From IMG/VR virus record IMGVR_UViG_3300031227_003885, positions 1-38,148 of that record: 38,148 nucleotides of DNA; one strand, written 5' to 3'. Made by a program: the position numbers and the translations under genes. Below are positions 15,668 to 24,071 of the stretch, piece after piece (position 1 is the first letter of the stretch; the number at the start of each line of letters is the position of its first letter). Source of the stretch: a virus. The notes beneath the pieces are model-generated. The model was not told the origin of the DNA, ran no database searches, and saw only the letters and a list, made by a program, of their open reading frames with translations.

Positions 15668-16108
15668 TTATCCTTTCCTATAACTTCTCTTCCTAGAACC
15701 CACTTCACGATCACACAATCCATCCGTCAATCCAATATAAACATTATTTCGTCCAGCATGATTGAATTGTATATTCCTGCCATTGATAAGTTCTTTGATA
15801 TTTTTGTGATGGTTTTTAACTTGTTTTGATTTAACCTTAGCACGTCCATACATTTGTTCAACAATAGATTCGCTATCTGTATTGATCATAGCATTACTCA
15901 CACCATTATCAACAGCATATTTTACAGCTTCTTCAATGGCAATGTATTCAGCCTCTCCACTTGTAACACCGATTGGTAGCTGTTCACTCACCATATCAAC
16001 GACTTCTCCATTCTTAATACATACGAAGCTATATGATGAGCCATACTTTCCACGTGACGCACCATCCGTATAAAATTCAATGAAAGGTATTGGTTCAGTC
16101 ATAATCAT
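15668..16108 (-). CDS. RNase HI-like ribonuclease
   Basis: About 146 aa. The catalytic acidic residues are placed as in RNase HI: FYTDGASRG (first D), SGEAEYIAIEEA (E), INTDSESIV (second D) and a final D in the LTDGLCDREV stretch. It would cut the RNA of RNA-DNA hybrids, removing primers or R-loops. The gene begins inside the 3' end of the SNF2 helicase gene; GGAG precedes the ATG at 16108 by 4 nt and a second ATG is at 16102. The 14-bp overlap suggests coupled synthesis with the helicase. Longer starts add a basic stretch that only re-reads helicase sequence. Confidence 0.85.
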   Translation of the reverse strand: MIMTEPIPFIEFYTDGASRGKYGSSYSFVCIKNGEVVDMVSEQLPIGVTSGEAEYIAIEEAVKYAVDNGVSNAMINTDSESIVEQMYGRAKVKSKQVKNHHKNIKELINGRNIQFNHAGRNNVYIGLTDGLCDREVGSRKRSYRKG

Positions 16109-18596
16109 ACCACTCCTTTTTTCCTTCCATCTTTTCACCCATATCATCACCAGCAAACAGAATACCTTTTACAAATTCACTGATGTCTTCATTCTTATCA
16201 ACAATATAATCAGCCACAGACTTCTTATTATGTAGTGCACTCATAACACTTTCATCGATTGTTCCTTCAGCAAGCAGGTGAATGTATGTGCATTTATTAT
16301 CCTGACCAATCCTGTGTATTCTGGCTTTGGCTTGCTCATAATTTGCAAATGAATAATCATATGAATAGAATATAGCTGTATCTGCTCGTGTTAATGTAAT
16401 ACCAAGACCACCAGTTTGCAGTTGAATAATAATCACATTTGGATTGGTATCTTCCTGAAACGATTCAATTAGTTTCTCTCTGTTCTTTGTTTTACCAACG
16501 AGTGATTTAACTGTTCTTCCGAGTTCAATCATCATCTTTTCAATAGCGTTTATTTCTGGAATAAATCTGCAAAAGATAACAAGCTTTTTATCAACCGGGA
16601 AATCTTCAACAAGTTCTCTTAATACATCAAGTTTTTCTGTTCCGACTTGTGTAGCAGTGATGTTTGTTTTTCCATGATCAATTTCTACAATTGAACCATC
16701 TTCTTTTAATTCGTAGTTATTTGATAAGAATCCACCAGTGATTTGTGATAAGCGTAGTAGTTTTGTAATAGCTATAAAGTTTGCGTTATTTGATTTGTCA
16801 CTCTCATCATATATTTCTTTGATACATTCTTTACATAATGCATCATATATCTTTTTACTTTTCTTAAGCTCACAATACACATTCATGTCAACTGTTTCAG
16901 GGAGATCTAAAGCATCGTCTTTTGTAACCCGATATCCAATTGAATGTGTACGCTTTTGTAAGTCATCGATGTTTTTATAGCCAACAACTTCTTTATTTTT
17001 ATAACCACCCATCAATGTATATTTACCTCTGAATGCATAGAAATCAACTCCGAAGATATTTGAATTTAAGAACCTGTATTGTGAGAATATATCCAATGGG
17101 TTTTGTGTAATCGGAGTTCCTGTTAGAATGTTTTTATATTTACACAAATCTCCAATCTTGTGAATCGATTTCGCTCTGTTTGAATTCCTGTTTTTAATCC
17201 GTTGTGATTCATCAAGAATTACAAGTGTTTCATCTCCACCTTCTTCACCAATCCAATCCAGAATGTCACCATAGATTCCACCAGTAGAAGTAACCCGCTC
17301 TTTTCCATCGACAATAGTTTTCTTTTTCCTCGATGAAATTCCGTCATAACTTACAATCATAATATTGAGTTTGTTAGCTTCTGTCTTTTGATTACGTAGT
17401 AACTTTCTTCTTTTTAGTGTTGTTCCATTGATAACAGTGATGTTTGTCTCAATCGTTGACATTGTTTTAAATTCTTTTCGCCATACACCAAGAACACTGA
17501 GTGGAGCAATGATAAGACACTTTTTAATTTCACCTTTTAAGAATCGTGTCCCGGCAATCGCAACCTCTGTAAGAGTTTTCCCACAACCCATTTCCATTAA
17601 TAGTGTGGTTGAGTGTGTAGCCATACCAATATTATATCCAACAATCTGATGCTCGAATGGTGTAATTGAATTTATAATGGGAAGATTGCGTTTTAAAACA
17701 ACCTTTCCATTTTTAATATCCCCAATCTTTTTAATTGCGGCTTCTAAGTCAATTTTTTCAGTGGTGTAATTGTCTATGAATTTTTTACATTTATCAGACA
17801 GTGTTACCAGATGTTTATTTCTGATGGTGTCGTTATTCAGTATTTCAATAATATTATTGGTTATTTTATTATTGTTGGTTACACATTCAAAGCATGAAAG
17901 ATCCCAATTCCAAAATGTATGAGGGTATCTTCCGATATTTTTTGTGATATCTTTGAAGTCATATTGTGTGAACCATCTGAAGTGTAATGCATCTTCAACC
18001 ATAGCAATGTCCAGATGATTAGATTTAAGCGTTGATTCCATTCCAGATTTGCTCGATGTGTTTTTAACAACGTCTTTATTCTTTGTTATATAATCGCGTG
18101 TTTCATCATCCATTGTTACAATATGTCTTTCTAATACTTCTTCATTTGTAATTAGTTCATATAGTGATTTTAAAGAGTCTTCACGGATTGGATATAACCA
18201 AACCTTTTCATCTGGATTCCAACTTCTGCCGGGGATAGATTTTGCAAAATCTTTAAATCCATATTGCGAGTTTAATTTTATTCCTGTGATACGTCCCGTT
18301 GTTGCTTTGTTTAAAAATAATCTGTTTACACCTTTTTCTTTTTTATTAAATACACTCTTGTCTATGTCAAACGTCTTTTCAAATTTAAGTTCTTCCCACT
18401 TTTCATCATACTGCCGTGTATATTTTTTAAGCATATCATATACATCGTTTTGGTGAACTTCAGTCCATTGTGGGAATGAAGCTATCCAGTGTGCGTAACC
18501 AGTGTCGGGCTTGTTAAATCCCACACCGTTTAATTCTTTAGCATAATCATAATCGTTTGATAGTATTCTGTTTAAAACCTGTCTTACTGTTGTCAA
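16095..18596 (-). CDS. SNF2-family ATPase, SMARCAL1-like with HARP-like repeats
   Basis: 833 aa from a TTG at 18596 that has a perfect GGAGGT 7 nt upstream; an ATG at 18635 overlaps the previous stop but lacks such a site. Helicase motifs: MEMGCGKT (Walker A), VILDESQRIKN (DExx box), LTGTPITQN (III), LQTGGLGITLTRA (V), and ARIHRIGQ (VI). Ahead of the motor lie two related segments (GFKDFAKSIPGRSWNPDEKVW and a diverged YDFKDITKNIGRYPHTFW), which resemble HARP domains of SMARCAL1-type annealing helicases. Such enzymes rewind RPA-coated DNA and remodel stalled forks. The neighbours SprT-like and RNase H support a replication-repair role. Confidence 0.9.
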   Translation of the reverse strand: MTTVRQVLNRILSNDYDYAKELNGVGFNKPDTGYAHWIASFPQWTEVHQNDVYDMLKKYTRQYDEKWEELKFEKTFDIDKSVFNKKEKGVNRLFLNKATTGRITGIKLNSQYGFKDFAKSIPGRSWNPDEKVWLYPIREDSLKSLYELITNEEVLERHIVTMDDETRDYITKNKDVVKNTSSKSGMESTLKSNHLDIAMVEDALHFRWFTQYDFKDITKNIGRYPHTFWNWDLSCFECVTNNNKITNNIIEILNNDTIRNKHLVTLSDKCKKFIDNYTTEKIDLEAAIKKIGDIKNGKVVLKRNLPIINSITPFEHQIVGYNIGMATHSTTLLMEMGCGKTLTEVAIAGTRFLKGEIKKCLIIAPLSVLGVWRKEFKTMSTIETNITVINGTTLKRRKLLRNQKTEANKLNIMIVSYDGISSRKKKTIVDGKERVTSTGGIYGDILDWIGEEGGDETLVILDESQRIKNRNSNRAKSIHKIGDLCKYKNILTGTPITQNPLDIFSQYRFLNSNIFGVDFYAFRGKYTLMGGYKNKEVVGYKNIDDLQKRTHSIGYRVTKDDALDLPETVDMNVYCELKKSKKIYDALCKECIKEIYDESDKSNNANFIAITKLLRLSQITGGFLSNNYELKEDGSIVEIDHGKTNITATQVGTEKLDVLRELVEDFPVDKKLVIFCRFIPEINAIEKMMIELGRTVKSLVGKTKNREKLIESFQEDTNPNVIIIQLQTGGLGITLTRADTAIFYSYDYSFANYEQAKARIHRIGQDNKCTYIHLLAEGTIDESVMSALHNKKSVADYIVDKNEDISEFVKGILFAGDDMGEKMEGKKEWYDYD

Positions 18597-18634
18597 TTTT
18601 ATAACCTCCTTTGAAATAATTGTAATTGTGTGCA

Positions 18635-18916
18635 TTAATTTCTAAAATAAATATACCACTTATTTGGTTTGTTCTCTACTATCTTAATATGTGCACCAAC
18701 CTTTTGTAAAAATCTAGCTTCATTATTAGCAGCCAATTCTGTATTAAATGATTTAAATAGCTTTTTATACCAAAGCATTTCTCCTGTCTCTTTACAATAG
18801 AATTTTCTTGCGAAATAAATATCATTCATGGTTGTTTTTATCCTATTATTATATCGTTCTTGTTGTTTAAATAATTTTGTGTTAAAATCTTCTACCAAGT
18901 AACTGGTATAAATCAT
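18635..18916 (-). CDS. Hypothetical basic protein
   Basis: 93 aa from an ATG at 18916. The frame is open to 18970, but that would overlap the previous gene further, and a third ATG lies at about 18830. It contains helical basic segments and DIYFARKFYCKETGE, then a compact alpha/beta tail ending NKWYIYFRN. No family recognised. Stop overlaps the possible ATG of the helicase (TAATG). Confidence 0.55.
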   Translation of the reverse strand: MIYTSYLVEDFNTKLFKQQERYNNRIKTTMNDIYFARKFYCKETGEMLWYKKLFKSFNTELAANNEARFLQKVGAHIKIVENKPNKWYIYFRN

Positions 18917-19157
18917 TCCACATTTTATTTCTTTTTGTTTTAAATTCCTGTTCGTATGCTCTGATTTCATTAATGTGTGGTATTGCTTTTGCTAAACAAT
19001 CGCTGCACATAATATAGTTACTTTCACGAGTCATACAATTATTACATAATACTTTTCCACAATAATAACAAAATTTAGTATATTGATAATCACCACTGTA
19101 TACAATATCTTTGCCACACATTTCACATTTTTTAATCATTTTTTTAATTCTCTCCAT
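18882..19157 (-). CDS. Multi-CxxC zinc protein, RING/FYVE-like spacing
   Basis: 91 aa. Four Cys pairs, CEMCGKDI, FCYYCGK, LCNNCMTRE and MCSDCLAK, spaced so that a cross-brace two-zinc fold like FYVE or RING is possible. A helical, basic tail follows (EQEFKTKRNKMW). The start is uncertain; ATGs at 19157 and 19142 both precede the first cysteine. It sits between the SprT-like protease and the SNF2 helicase, where adapter proteins are plausible. Confidence 0.65.
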   Translation of the reverse strand: MERIKKMIKKCEMCGKDIVYSGDYQYTKFCYYCGKVLCNNCMTRESNYIMCSDCLAKAIPHINEIRAYEQEFKTKRNKMWNDLYQLLGRRF

Positions 19158-19191
19158 TTTTAATTTCAAAGTTGTGACCAAAGTAGTCTAC

Positions 19192-19809
19192 TTAGTCAAC
19201 AACTTTGCATTCAATTTCATAAACCGGATTTACCTTGTCAACAAATGAAATCCAGTTAAAACATGTATCGACACCTTCCATTTTGATAACTTCTCTCGTT
19301 CTCCCATCATATCTACAGGGCACGTAAGATTGTTCTCCACAGGAAGCGCATTTTAATTTCCTATAATGTTGTGGTATTTTTATAGATGGTTTCGTAATAC
19401 TTCCACAACTTTCACACCTCATAAATTTGTTCGCGGCTGGCTGTATGATTTCACTGTCATCATCTGCATCGAATCCAAACCGTTTCATGTTATCTTTGAA
19501 AGGTTTGCCATGAGTGTGATCAACGAAGTGTGATAGTTCATGGATGATTAAATTATCAAGTCCACGTTTATTGGTTTTATTAAGGTCAACAAAGTGTCTT
19601 CCGTAAAAGATAGTTCTGTTATTGTAAAAACATTCTCCCATTCTTTTTGATGTTTTAGGATTGAATCCAACTATTACATCAGTAACATTGCCATTAGAAA
19701 CAACTGAAGCAAGTTCTTTGGTTTTTGTGAACATATATTCAGTTGCCTTTTCGAAATCATTGGTGTAGTCATTATCGTTGTAATCATTATGGCTATAATC
19801 ATTCTTCAT
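19192..19809 (-). CDS. SprT-like zinc metalloprotease
   Basis: 205 aa. The active site is HELSHFVDHTHG, with HExxH at 90-94 and a third ligand near H100, followed by GKPFKDNMKRFG as in SprT/SPRTN. A C-terminal zinc ribbon has CESCGS and CASCGEQ. SPRTN-type proteases digest proteins cross-linked to DNA. The first ~20 residues are a low-complexity Asn/Asp/Tyr run. The gene opens the repair block: SprT, CxxC protein, SNF2, RNase H. Confidence 0.85.
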   Translation of the reverse strand: MKNDYSHNDYNDNDYTNDFEKATEYMFTKTKELASVVSNGNVTDVIVGFNPKTSKRMGECFYNNRTIFYGRHFVDLNKTNKRGLDNLIIHELSHFVDHTHGKPFKDNMKRFGFDADDDSEIIQPAANKFMRCESCGSITKPSIKIPQHYRKLKCASCGEQSYVPCRYDGRTREVIKMEGVDTCFNWISFVDKVNPVYEIECKVVD

Positions 19810-19815
19810 TTTTAA

Positions 19816-20145
19816 TTACCAGTCTTTATTTGATCTGTCTTTTATTCCGTTAAATTTTGTTCCGTTAATACTGCAATCTCTTAATTTTAATTCTTCTCTT
19901 AATTTAATAGCTGAATCACAATTATCAAATCGACCCCTGAATAAATATTCTCTTATTAAATCACCTTCATCTAAAAGAGCATCATTTTTATGTTTATTCA
20001 TATGTTTAAGAATTTTGGTGAACTCTTTTTCTATATCACCATTTTTATTTGATTTATAATATAAAATATGTGTATCGTATCGTAGCCATTCATGATATTC
20101 ATCTTTGTTATATTTTGTTACGATATATGACATTGCTTTAGACAT
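19816..20145 (-). CDS. Hypothetical protein
   Basis: 109 aa. GAGGT lies 7 nt before the ATG at 20145. Mixed alpha/beta; a C-terminal GRFDNCDSAIKLREELKLRD segment could be a DNA-contact element, but I recognise no family. A plus-strand frame at 20105-20428 crosses this gene and the next and is a shadow. Confidence 0.6.
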   Translation of the reverse strand: MSKAMSYIVTKYNKDEYHEWLRYDTHILYYKSNKNGDIEKEFTKILKHMNKHKNDALLDEGDLIREYLFRGRFDNCDSAIKLREELKLRDCSINGTKFNGIKDRSNKDW

Positions 20146-20160
20146 TATTATTACCTCATT

Positions 20161-20340
20161 TTATAACATCTTTAAAAAATCTTCGTGGTCTAACATTATT
20201 CTTTCAACAAGTGCTTCGAATTCATTGCTTTCTAAACATATTGTTTTTCCATGTTTCTTTGGAGCAACATTTGGATTGAAAATGATTTTGATTAATCCTT
20301 TAGATTTTACTATGGCTACATTGGTTGGTTTAATTGTCAT
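20161..20340 (-). CDS. Small hypothetical protein, 59 aa
   Basis: A short gene with GGTGA 6 nt before its ATG. Begins MTIKPTNVAIVKSKGLIKI and ends HEDFLKML. A strand-rich N-terminus, then a helix (NEFEALVERIM). The upstream neighbour's stop is embedded in its ribosome site. No family. Confidence 0.6.
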   Translation of the reverse strand: MTIKPTNVAIVKSKGLIKIIFNPNVAPKKHGKTICLESNEFEALVERIMLDHEDFLKML

Positions 20341-20346
20341 TTCTTT

Positions 20347-20517
20347 TCACCACTCTTTTAATACCCATTTTAATGTGTCTCTAATATGTATATACTTTTT
20401 CTTAATGTCTTTTGGATTTGCTTGGTAATTATTTGAACAATCTATACGTAACATTTCACTGCGTTCTTCTCTCTCTAAATTATTTAATTTGTGTTTAATT
20501 TCTTCTTTGGATCTCAT
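20347..20517 (-). CDS. Small helical protein, paralogue trio member 3
   Basis: 56 aa, starting MRSKEEIKHKLNNLE and ending TLKWVLKEW. It shares an MRxxEEI start and a C-terminal L(K/E)WV(L/I/M) motif with the two genes upstream. Start and upstream stop overlap as ATGA. All helical; perhaps a small DNA- or protein-binding module. Confidence 0.6.
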   Translation of the reverse strand: MRSKEEIKHKLNNLEREERSEMLRIDCSNNYQANPKDIKKKYIHIRDTLKWVLKEW

Positions 20518-20678
20518 TTCTCAATTACCCACTCCAATGATTTTATTCTCCCATTTACTACATTTATAATATCACCAAGATAATTCCACGATTTATCTTT
20601 ATCTGCTGCGTTAATCATCTTTGAAGCATATTTTTTAAGCTCTATATTTTTTTCAATAATTTCTTCTTCAGTTCTCAT
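20514..20678 (-). CDS. Small helical protein, paralogue trio member 2
   Basis: 54 aa, starting MRTEEEIIEKNIELKKYA and ending SLEWVIEK. Overlaps both neighbours by ATGA, a sign of translational coupling. Same MRxxEEI and LxWV signatures as members 1 and 3, but the middle differs. Confidence 0.6.
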   Translation of the reverse strand: MRTEEEIIEKNIELKKYASKMINAADKDKSWNYLGDIINVVNGRIKSLEWVIEK

Positions 20679-20854
20679 TGTTCCATCACCCATTTTAAAA
20701 TATTTAAATCTGCTTTATGTTTTGCAATGTTTTCGTAAATTTTCATCACTCTTTTGGAATCGAGTGTATCACAAATTTTCAAATCATCATTGTATGCTTT
20801 TATTAACAACTCTTTAATGATGATGTTGTGTTCAATTTCTTCTTCATCTCTCAC
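20675..20854 (-). CDS. Small helical protein, paralogue trio member 1
   Basis: 59 aa from a GTG at 20854 with GTGAT 5 nt upstream. Starts MRDEEEIEHNIIIKELL and ends NILKWVMEQ. First of three overlapping paralogues, each too short to be found by ordinary length cut-offs. The repeated ends argue strongly that all three frames are real. Confidence 0.6.
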   Translation of the reverse strand: MRDEEEIEHNIIIKELLIKAYNDDLKICDTLDSKRVMKIYENIAKHKADLNILKWVMEQ

Positions 20855-20860
20855 CCTTTA

Positions 20861-21136
20861 TCACTTCCTATAGTAACCATACGCTTCTTCAAGATATAAC
20901 ATAATATCTTCTTCTTTTTTAATAACCCCTTCACATGATTTTGGTAATACTGTTATAGAGCCAGTGTCTACAACATATTCAACTATCACTTCTTTATATT
21001 TATTTCCACCTATACACACAAATATATGCTTTCGTTTATGTCCTATTGCGGCTACGAATCCATCACCTATTTTGTAGATTTCAGTTTTGTATGTAATGTA
21101 TGGTTCGTTAGGATGTTTAAATGTAGTTTCAAACAA
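20861..21136 (-). CDS. Hypothetical protein, 91 aa
   Basis: Start is TTG at 21136 with GGTGAT 6 nt upstream. Beta-rich (IYKIGDGFVAAIGHKRKHIFV, with further strands), with a short acidic helix at the end. No family recognised. Confidence 0.55.
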   Translation of the reverse strand: MFETTFKHPNEPYITYKTEIYKIGDGFVAAIGHKRKHIFVCIGGNKYKEVIVEYVVDTGSITVLPKSCEGVIKKEEDIMLYLEEAYGYYRK

Positions 21137-21139
21137 ATT

Positions 21140-21421
21140 TTAATCACCAGAATTTTTTGGATTTTTGATAATAAATGTAACCTTGATATTATTATGATCA
21201 ATATATTCTTTGGTGTACATCATTCTTACATTATGTGCTTTAGAAATGTTAATCATTAGCTCTTTAAACCACATTGTTTCTACCGGAGATGGTAACGATT
21301 TTAGGTGAAAAGAAACTGCGTCATCGGTTGTTTTTACTTCTGAATTTGTGTGCTTTGCATATGTTTTGATAATGTTTGTGAGACCATTCATTGCATTTTG
21401 TAAGTTGTATAGTTCTGTCAT
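21140..21421 (-). CDS. Hypothetical protein, 93 aa
   Basis: I prefer the ATG at 21421 because GGTGAC lies 8 nt upstream, within what would be the first codons of the longer 21436 start. Helical first half (ELYNLQNAMNGLTNIIKTY), then an alpha/beta half ending IKVTFIIKNPKNSGD. No family. Confidence 0.55.
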   Translation of the reverse strand: MTELYNLQNAMNGLTNIIKTYAKHTNSEVKTTDDAVSFHLKSLPSPVETMWFKELMINISKAHNVRMMYTKEYIDHNNIKVTFIIKNPKNSGD

Positions 21422-21438
21422 GTTGTTTGTCACCATTT

Positions 21439-21600
21439 TTATTTGTTGCTATATCTTTCTTTAATATATGTTGGTAGTTTGTTATCTTCCACTATTGTTT
21501 TCAGTTCATCAATCTGTTTTTGTAAATCTCCAACTGTTGATTGGAGAACTTTAATTTCATTGCTGAGATTTCTTGCCCAACAATACATTTCTTCTGACAT
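21439..21600 (-). CDS. Small coiled-coil protein, 53 aa
   Basis: Short gene directly after the stop of its upstream neighbour; GGTGAT overlaps that stop. Residues 10-40 (NLSNEIKVLQSTVGDLQKQ and on) have the heptad pattern of a coiled coil, so it probably forms oligomers. No further function visible. Confidence 0.6.
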   Translation of the reverse strand: MSEEMYCWARNLSNEIKVLQSTVGDLQKQIDELKTIVEDNKLPTYIKERYSNK

Positions 21601-21786
21601 TTAATCACCACCTTCAATAAACTTCTGAACTTCTTTTGCCAATTCATATAACATGTTTTCTGTGAGAGGGATAGTTGTATTTACTTTACCTTCATCATTA
21701 TGTGCGCTTATTTCAGCAACATATCCTTCATGTTTCATCCATTCATATGTTGGTTTCTGTATTTTAATTTCTTGTTCTGTTGCCAT
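21601..21786 (-). CDS. Small hypothetical protein, 61 aa
   Basis: GAGGT lies 8 nt before the ATG. One alpha/beta unit: YVAEISAHNDEGKVNTTIPL, then a helix NMLYELAKEVQKF. Ends GGD-TAA-ATG, embedding the next gene's ribosome site. Confidence 0.55.
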   Translation of the reverse strand: MATEQEIKIQKPTYEWMKHEGYVAEISAHNDEGKVNTTIPLTENMLYELAKEVQKFIEGGD

Positions 21787-21801
21787 ATATTCTTACCTCA
21801 T

Positions 21802-22254
21802 TTAATCCATACCATTGCGTTTATATTGTACACATATAACATTTCCATTATCATCATACATCTTTTCAATATATTCAAGATGGAGTTCTAATTTTTTACA
21901 ATATGGTTTATCTTCATATTGTTCTGGACGTAACATACACAAGTCATTTGGATCAATTATTTGCTGTGGAGTGATATCGTAGAAATCACAATATTTACAA
22001 AACTTTTCTTCCATTGGATTAGTATATTTTGGTCTGTTAGATAATAATTCATTTAACAATTTTTGTGCTCTTGTTAATTCCAAACCACCCAATCCATTAC
22101 AACTATCAGTGGTTTGTCTTGCAAAATCATCTTCTTTGTAACATCCAATACGATCTCTTAAACCGTAATAACAAATTCCTGTTATGTTGAATTTACATTC
22201 CATATCATTACACTCATCAAGGTGGTGTTCTGCGCGCTCAATTTCTTTAGTCAT
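21802..22254 (-). CDS. Cys-rich hypothetical protein, 150 aa
   Basis: Ten or more cysteines in two clusters: CNDMECKFNITGICYYG with a later GCYKED, and FCKYCDFYD followed by DLCMLRP and PYCKKLE. The first cluster matches the recurrent C.xxCxFx..xxxC layout of this region. It probably binds zinc or an iron-sulfur cluster. First codon adjoins the stop of the gene at 22255. Function unknown. Confidence 0.6.
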   Translation of the reverse strand: MTKEIERAEHHLDECNDMECKFNITGICYYGLRDRIGCYKEDDFARQTTDSCNGLGGLELTRAQKLLNELLSNRPKYTNPMEEKFCKYCDFYDITPQQIIDPNDLCMLRPEQYEDKPYCKKLELHLEYIEKMYDDNGNVICVQYKRNGMD

Positions 22255-22533
22255 TCAATCATTTCCATTTTCAATAATATCTTTTGTATCTACTTGTAAC
22301 AACGGACACCATGATGGAAACATGGCTTTATAATCAGATACATAATCTATTTTATATTCTGTGCTAACGTAATCATCATATGTTAAATTATATATTTCAA
22401 GCACTTTTAGTTCATCGTCAAAGTGTGTGCACATATCTACATAACCATCTGTGTATTTTTTACGTTTGAAGAATGGACATAATAATCCACAATTTGGGAT
22501 TTTTAGTATACGAATTATATCGATCATGATCAT
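22255..22533 (-). CDS. Cys-rich hypothetical protein, 92 aa
   Basis: Starts with ATGA overlap of the previous stop. NCGLLCPFFKR, then DMCTHFDDE and SWCPLLQ form a possible single metal site. Middle part is rich in Tyr and Asp. A member of the small Cys-rich set. Confidence 0.55.
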   Translation of the reverse strand: MIMIDIIRILKIPNCGLLCPFFKRKKYTDGYVDMCTHFDDELKVLEIYNLTYDDYVSTEYKIDYVSDYKAMFPSWCPLLQVDTKDIIENGND

Positions 22534-23078
22534 TTATTTATAGGAAATTTCTCAAGTTCTTTCATTTGTGGAACTGTTAAATTATAACACTCACAATCAT
22601 CATCATCAAGATTAGGACACATGCGTTCATAAGTATCTTGGAAAGAGCACCCACCGTTTTCATCTAAAAATTTACATTTATTTTTTGTATACAGCTTTAC
22701 ATATTTTGCATCTTGTCTACTCCATTTTCCACCAATAAAATAACCTAAAACCATAAGTTCATTTATACTTAAATTTTTCTGGTGTTCACACATATTGATA
22801 AATACTTCAGATGTAGAATTCGATTTCATAATAATGTCATTAGCGATTGATAAACACTTTTCAATGCGCTCTATTGGCATATTAATATTTTTTAATTTGG
22901 AGATTGGTAAGAATGATAAATCAATCTTTTCTTTAATATAGTTTAACATTTCTTCTGTATATTCACCAGATTCTAACAAGTCATCGAGGTGCATTTTGCA
23001 CAACGTTTCATTTTTATCGAATCTATAAATTGTTTCTTTAGTTGTTTCATCACATTTATCTTTATCGTTTTGTTTCAT
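22530..23078 (-). CDS. Hypothetical protein with C-terminal Cys cluster, 182 aa
   Basis: GAGGT precedes the ATG at 23078. The N-terminal ~110 residues are helical; the C-terminal part has CKFLDENGGCSFQDTYERMC followed by CECYN, another version of the C..GxC.F....xC module. A 16-codon frame (about 23085-23135) between this gene and the one at 23133 has a possible ribosome site but is too short to call. Confidence 0.6.
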   Translation of the reverse strand: MKQNDKDKCDETTKETIYRFDKNETLCKMHLDDLLESGEYTEEMLNYIKEKIDLSFLPISKLKNINMPIERIEKCLSIANDIIMKSNSTSEVFINMCEHQKNLSINELMVLGYFIGGKWSRQDAKYVKLYTKNKCKFLDENGGCSFQDTYERMCPNLDDDDCECYNLTVPQMKELEKFPINK

Positions 23079-23132
23079 TTAATTAATACCTCGTTTGTTT
23101 TTTTAATATGTCAGTTACTTGTTTGAGTCGCA

Positions 23133-23315
23133 TTAATCTTCCCACCAGTATTCGAATTTATCAAGTTTCACTCGTAAACCATTTGTTTTCATAGCAGCCA
23201 CTATCTTATCAGTATCTGCATATAGAAACCTTGATTTTTTGAGTTTTTCTTTGAACACTGTCTCTGTTGTATCTTGAGTGTGCCCATCAAATTGTTCATG
23301 TTTAAGGAATGGCAT
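23133..23315 (-). CDS. Small hypothetical protein, 60 aa
   Basis: Starts at the TAATG junction with the previous gene. Lys-rich with a short alpha/beta core (SRFLYADTDKIVAAMKTNGL) and an aromatic tail, YWWED. No family recognised. Confidence 0.5.
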   Translation of the reverse strand: MPFLKHEQFDGHTQDTTETVFKEKLKKSRFLYADTDKIVAAMKTNGLRVKLDKFEYWWED

Positions 23316-23728
23316 TAATGTTTACTCCCATATTTGTCGTGGTTTATTACTTTATAGCTACGAGTAACTGTTTTTATATAATTTTCACTCACAACAAATA
23401 CAGATAGTTTTTTTCCATGTAAACTTTCAATGTTTTCAATTGTTGTTTTTCTAATTGCTTTACAGATTTCAACCATCTTATTTCCTGTTTTCTTCACCCC
23501 ATATACATCTGTTGACATACGCTCATATATAAAATGATAAAATCCATCTACACTATACCCAATTTCAATATAATCTTCACCGGATAGACCTCTTGATGTT
23601 TTAATAAATGCTGAAATAATTTCTGCATTATACCACCCATTTTCTCTAATTCTTTTGCGCTCTTGTTCATCTGCATATTTATTACAGTCAAAGAATGGTT
23701 CGCTGTTTATATTTTCTTCATCATCCAT
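23315..23728 (-). CDS. Hypothetical protein, possible DUF669/SSB-like OB fold
   Basis: 137 aa. The layout ENGWYNAEIISAFIKTSRGL, then DYIEIGYSVDG, VYGVKKTGNKMVEICKAI and a closing strand pair resembles phage DUF669-type proteins, which pair with recombination genes and are thought to bind ssDNA. The match is by pattern only. An acidic N-terminus precedes it. Confidence 0.55.
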   Translation of the reverse strand: MDDEENINSEPFFDCNKYADEQERKRIRENGWYNAEIISAFIKTSRGLSGEDYIEIGYSVDGFYHFIYERMSTDVYGVKKTGNKMVEICKAIRKTTIENIESLHGKKLSVFVVSENYIKTVTRSYKVINHDKYGSKH

Positions 23729-23745
23729 TTAATTATCCATCTCAT

Positions 23746-23907
23746 TTATTTTTTTTCAAAATCATTTCTGTTGTTCCATTCTCCACACCAGTCATCACAA
23801 CTTTTATTTATGGATTCTGGAAACCTTCGACATATAAAACTACATGCACACCCTCTCGATATTCTCAACCCATAATAACAATTCTCACAGCTCTTTTTAT
23901 CATCCAT
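23746..23907 (-). CDS. Small Cys-rich protein, 53 aa
   Basis: A short gene with GGTGA before the ATG at 23907. Eight cysteines: SCENCYYG, RGCACSFICRR, then SCDDWCGEW. The spacing is typical of a compact metal-binding knot. One of the shortest members of the local Cys-rich set. Confidence 0.6.
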   Translation of the reverse strand: MDDKKSCENCYYGLRISRGCACSFICRRFPESINKSCDDWCGEWNNRNDFEKK

Positions 23908-23936
23908 TTAGCAGTCACCTCAAAAAATTAAAATGA

Positions 23937-24065
23937 TTAATCGTCAAACATTTCATCGTCTGAAGGGTCTGCCACATTTTCAACTGGTCTTTTGTAAACC
24001 ATTTTTTCAATGTTCTTTACCAATGTTTCTGGATTGATTAGCAACCCATTAAGATCAAATCTCAT
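23937..24065 (-). CDS. Short protein with MxLN...VKNIE motif, 42 aa
   Basis: Starts MRFDLNGLLINPETLVKNIE and ends DDEMFDD. The start is repeated exactly in the chimeric gene at 24317. Its left end marks the left edge of the 479-bp tandem duplication, so this is the original, unfused version of that N-terminus. Confidence 0.6.
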   Translation of the reverse strand: MRFDLNGLLINPETLVKNIEKMVYKRPVENVADPSDDEMFDD

Positions 24066-24071
24066 TTCACA

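Noticed and set aside
20105-20428. 107-codon plus-strand frame
   Set aside because: Hydrophobic shadow crossing three minus-strand genes with their own ribosome sites.
23085-23136. 16-codon frame with a possible ribosome site
   Set aside because: Too short to support as a gene; may only carry the ribosome site of the next one.
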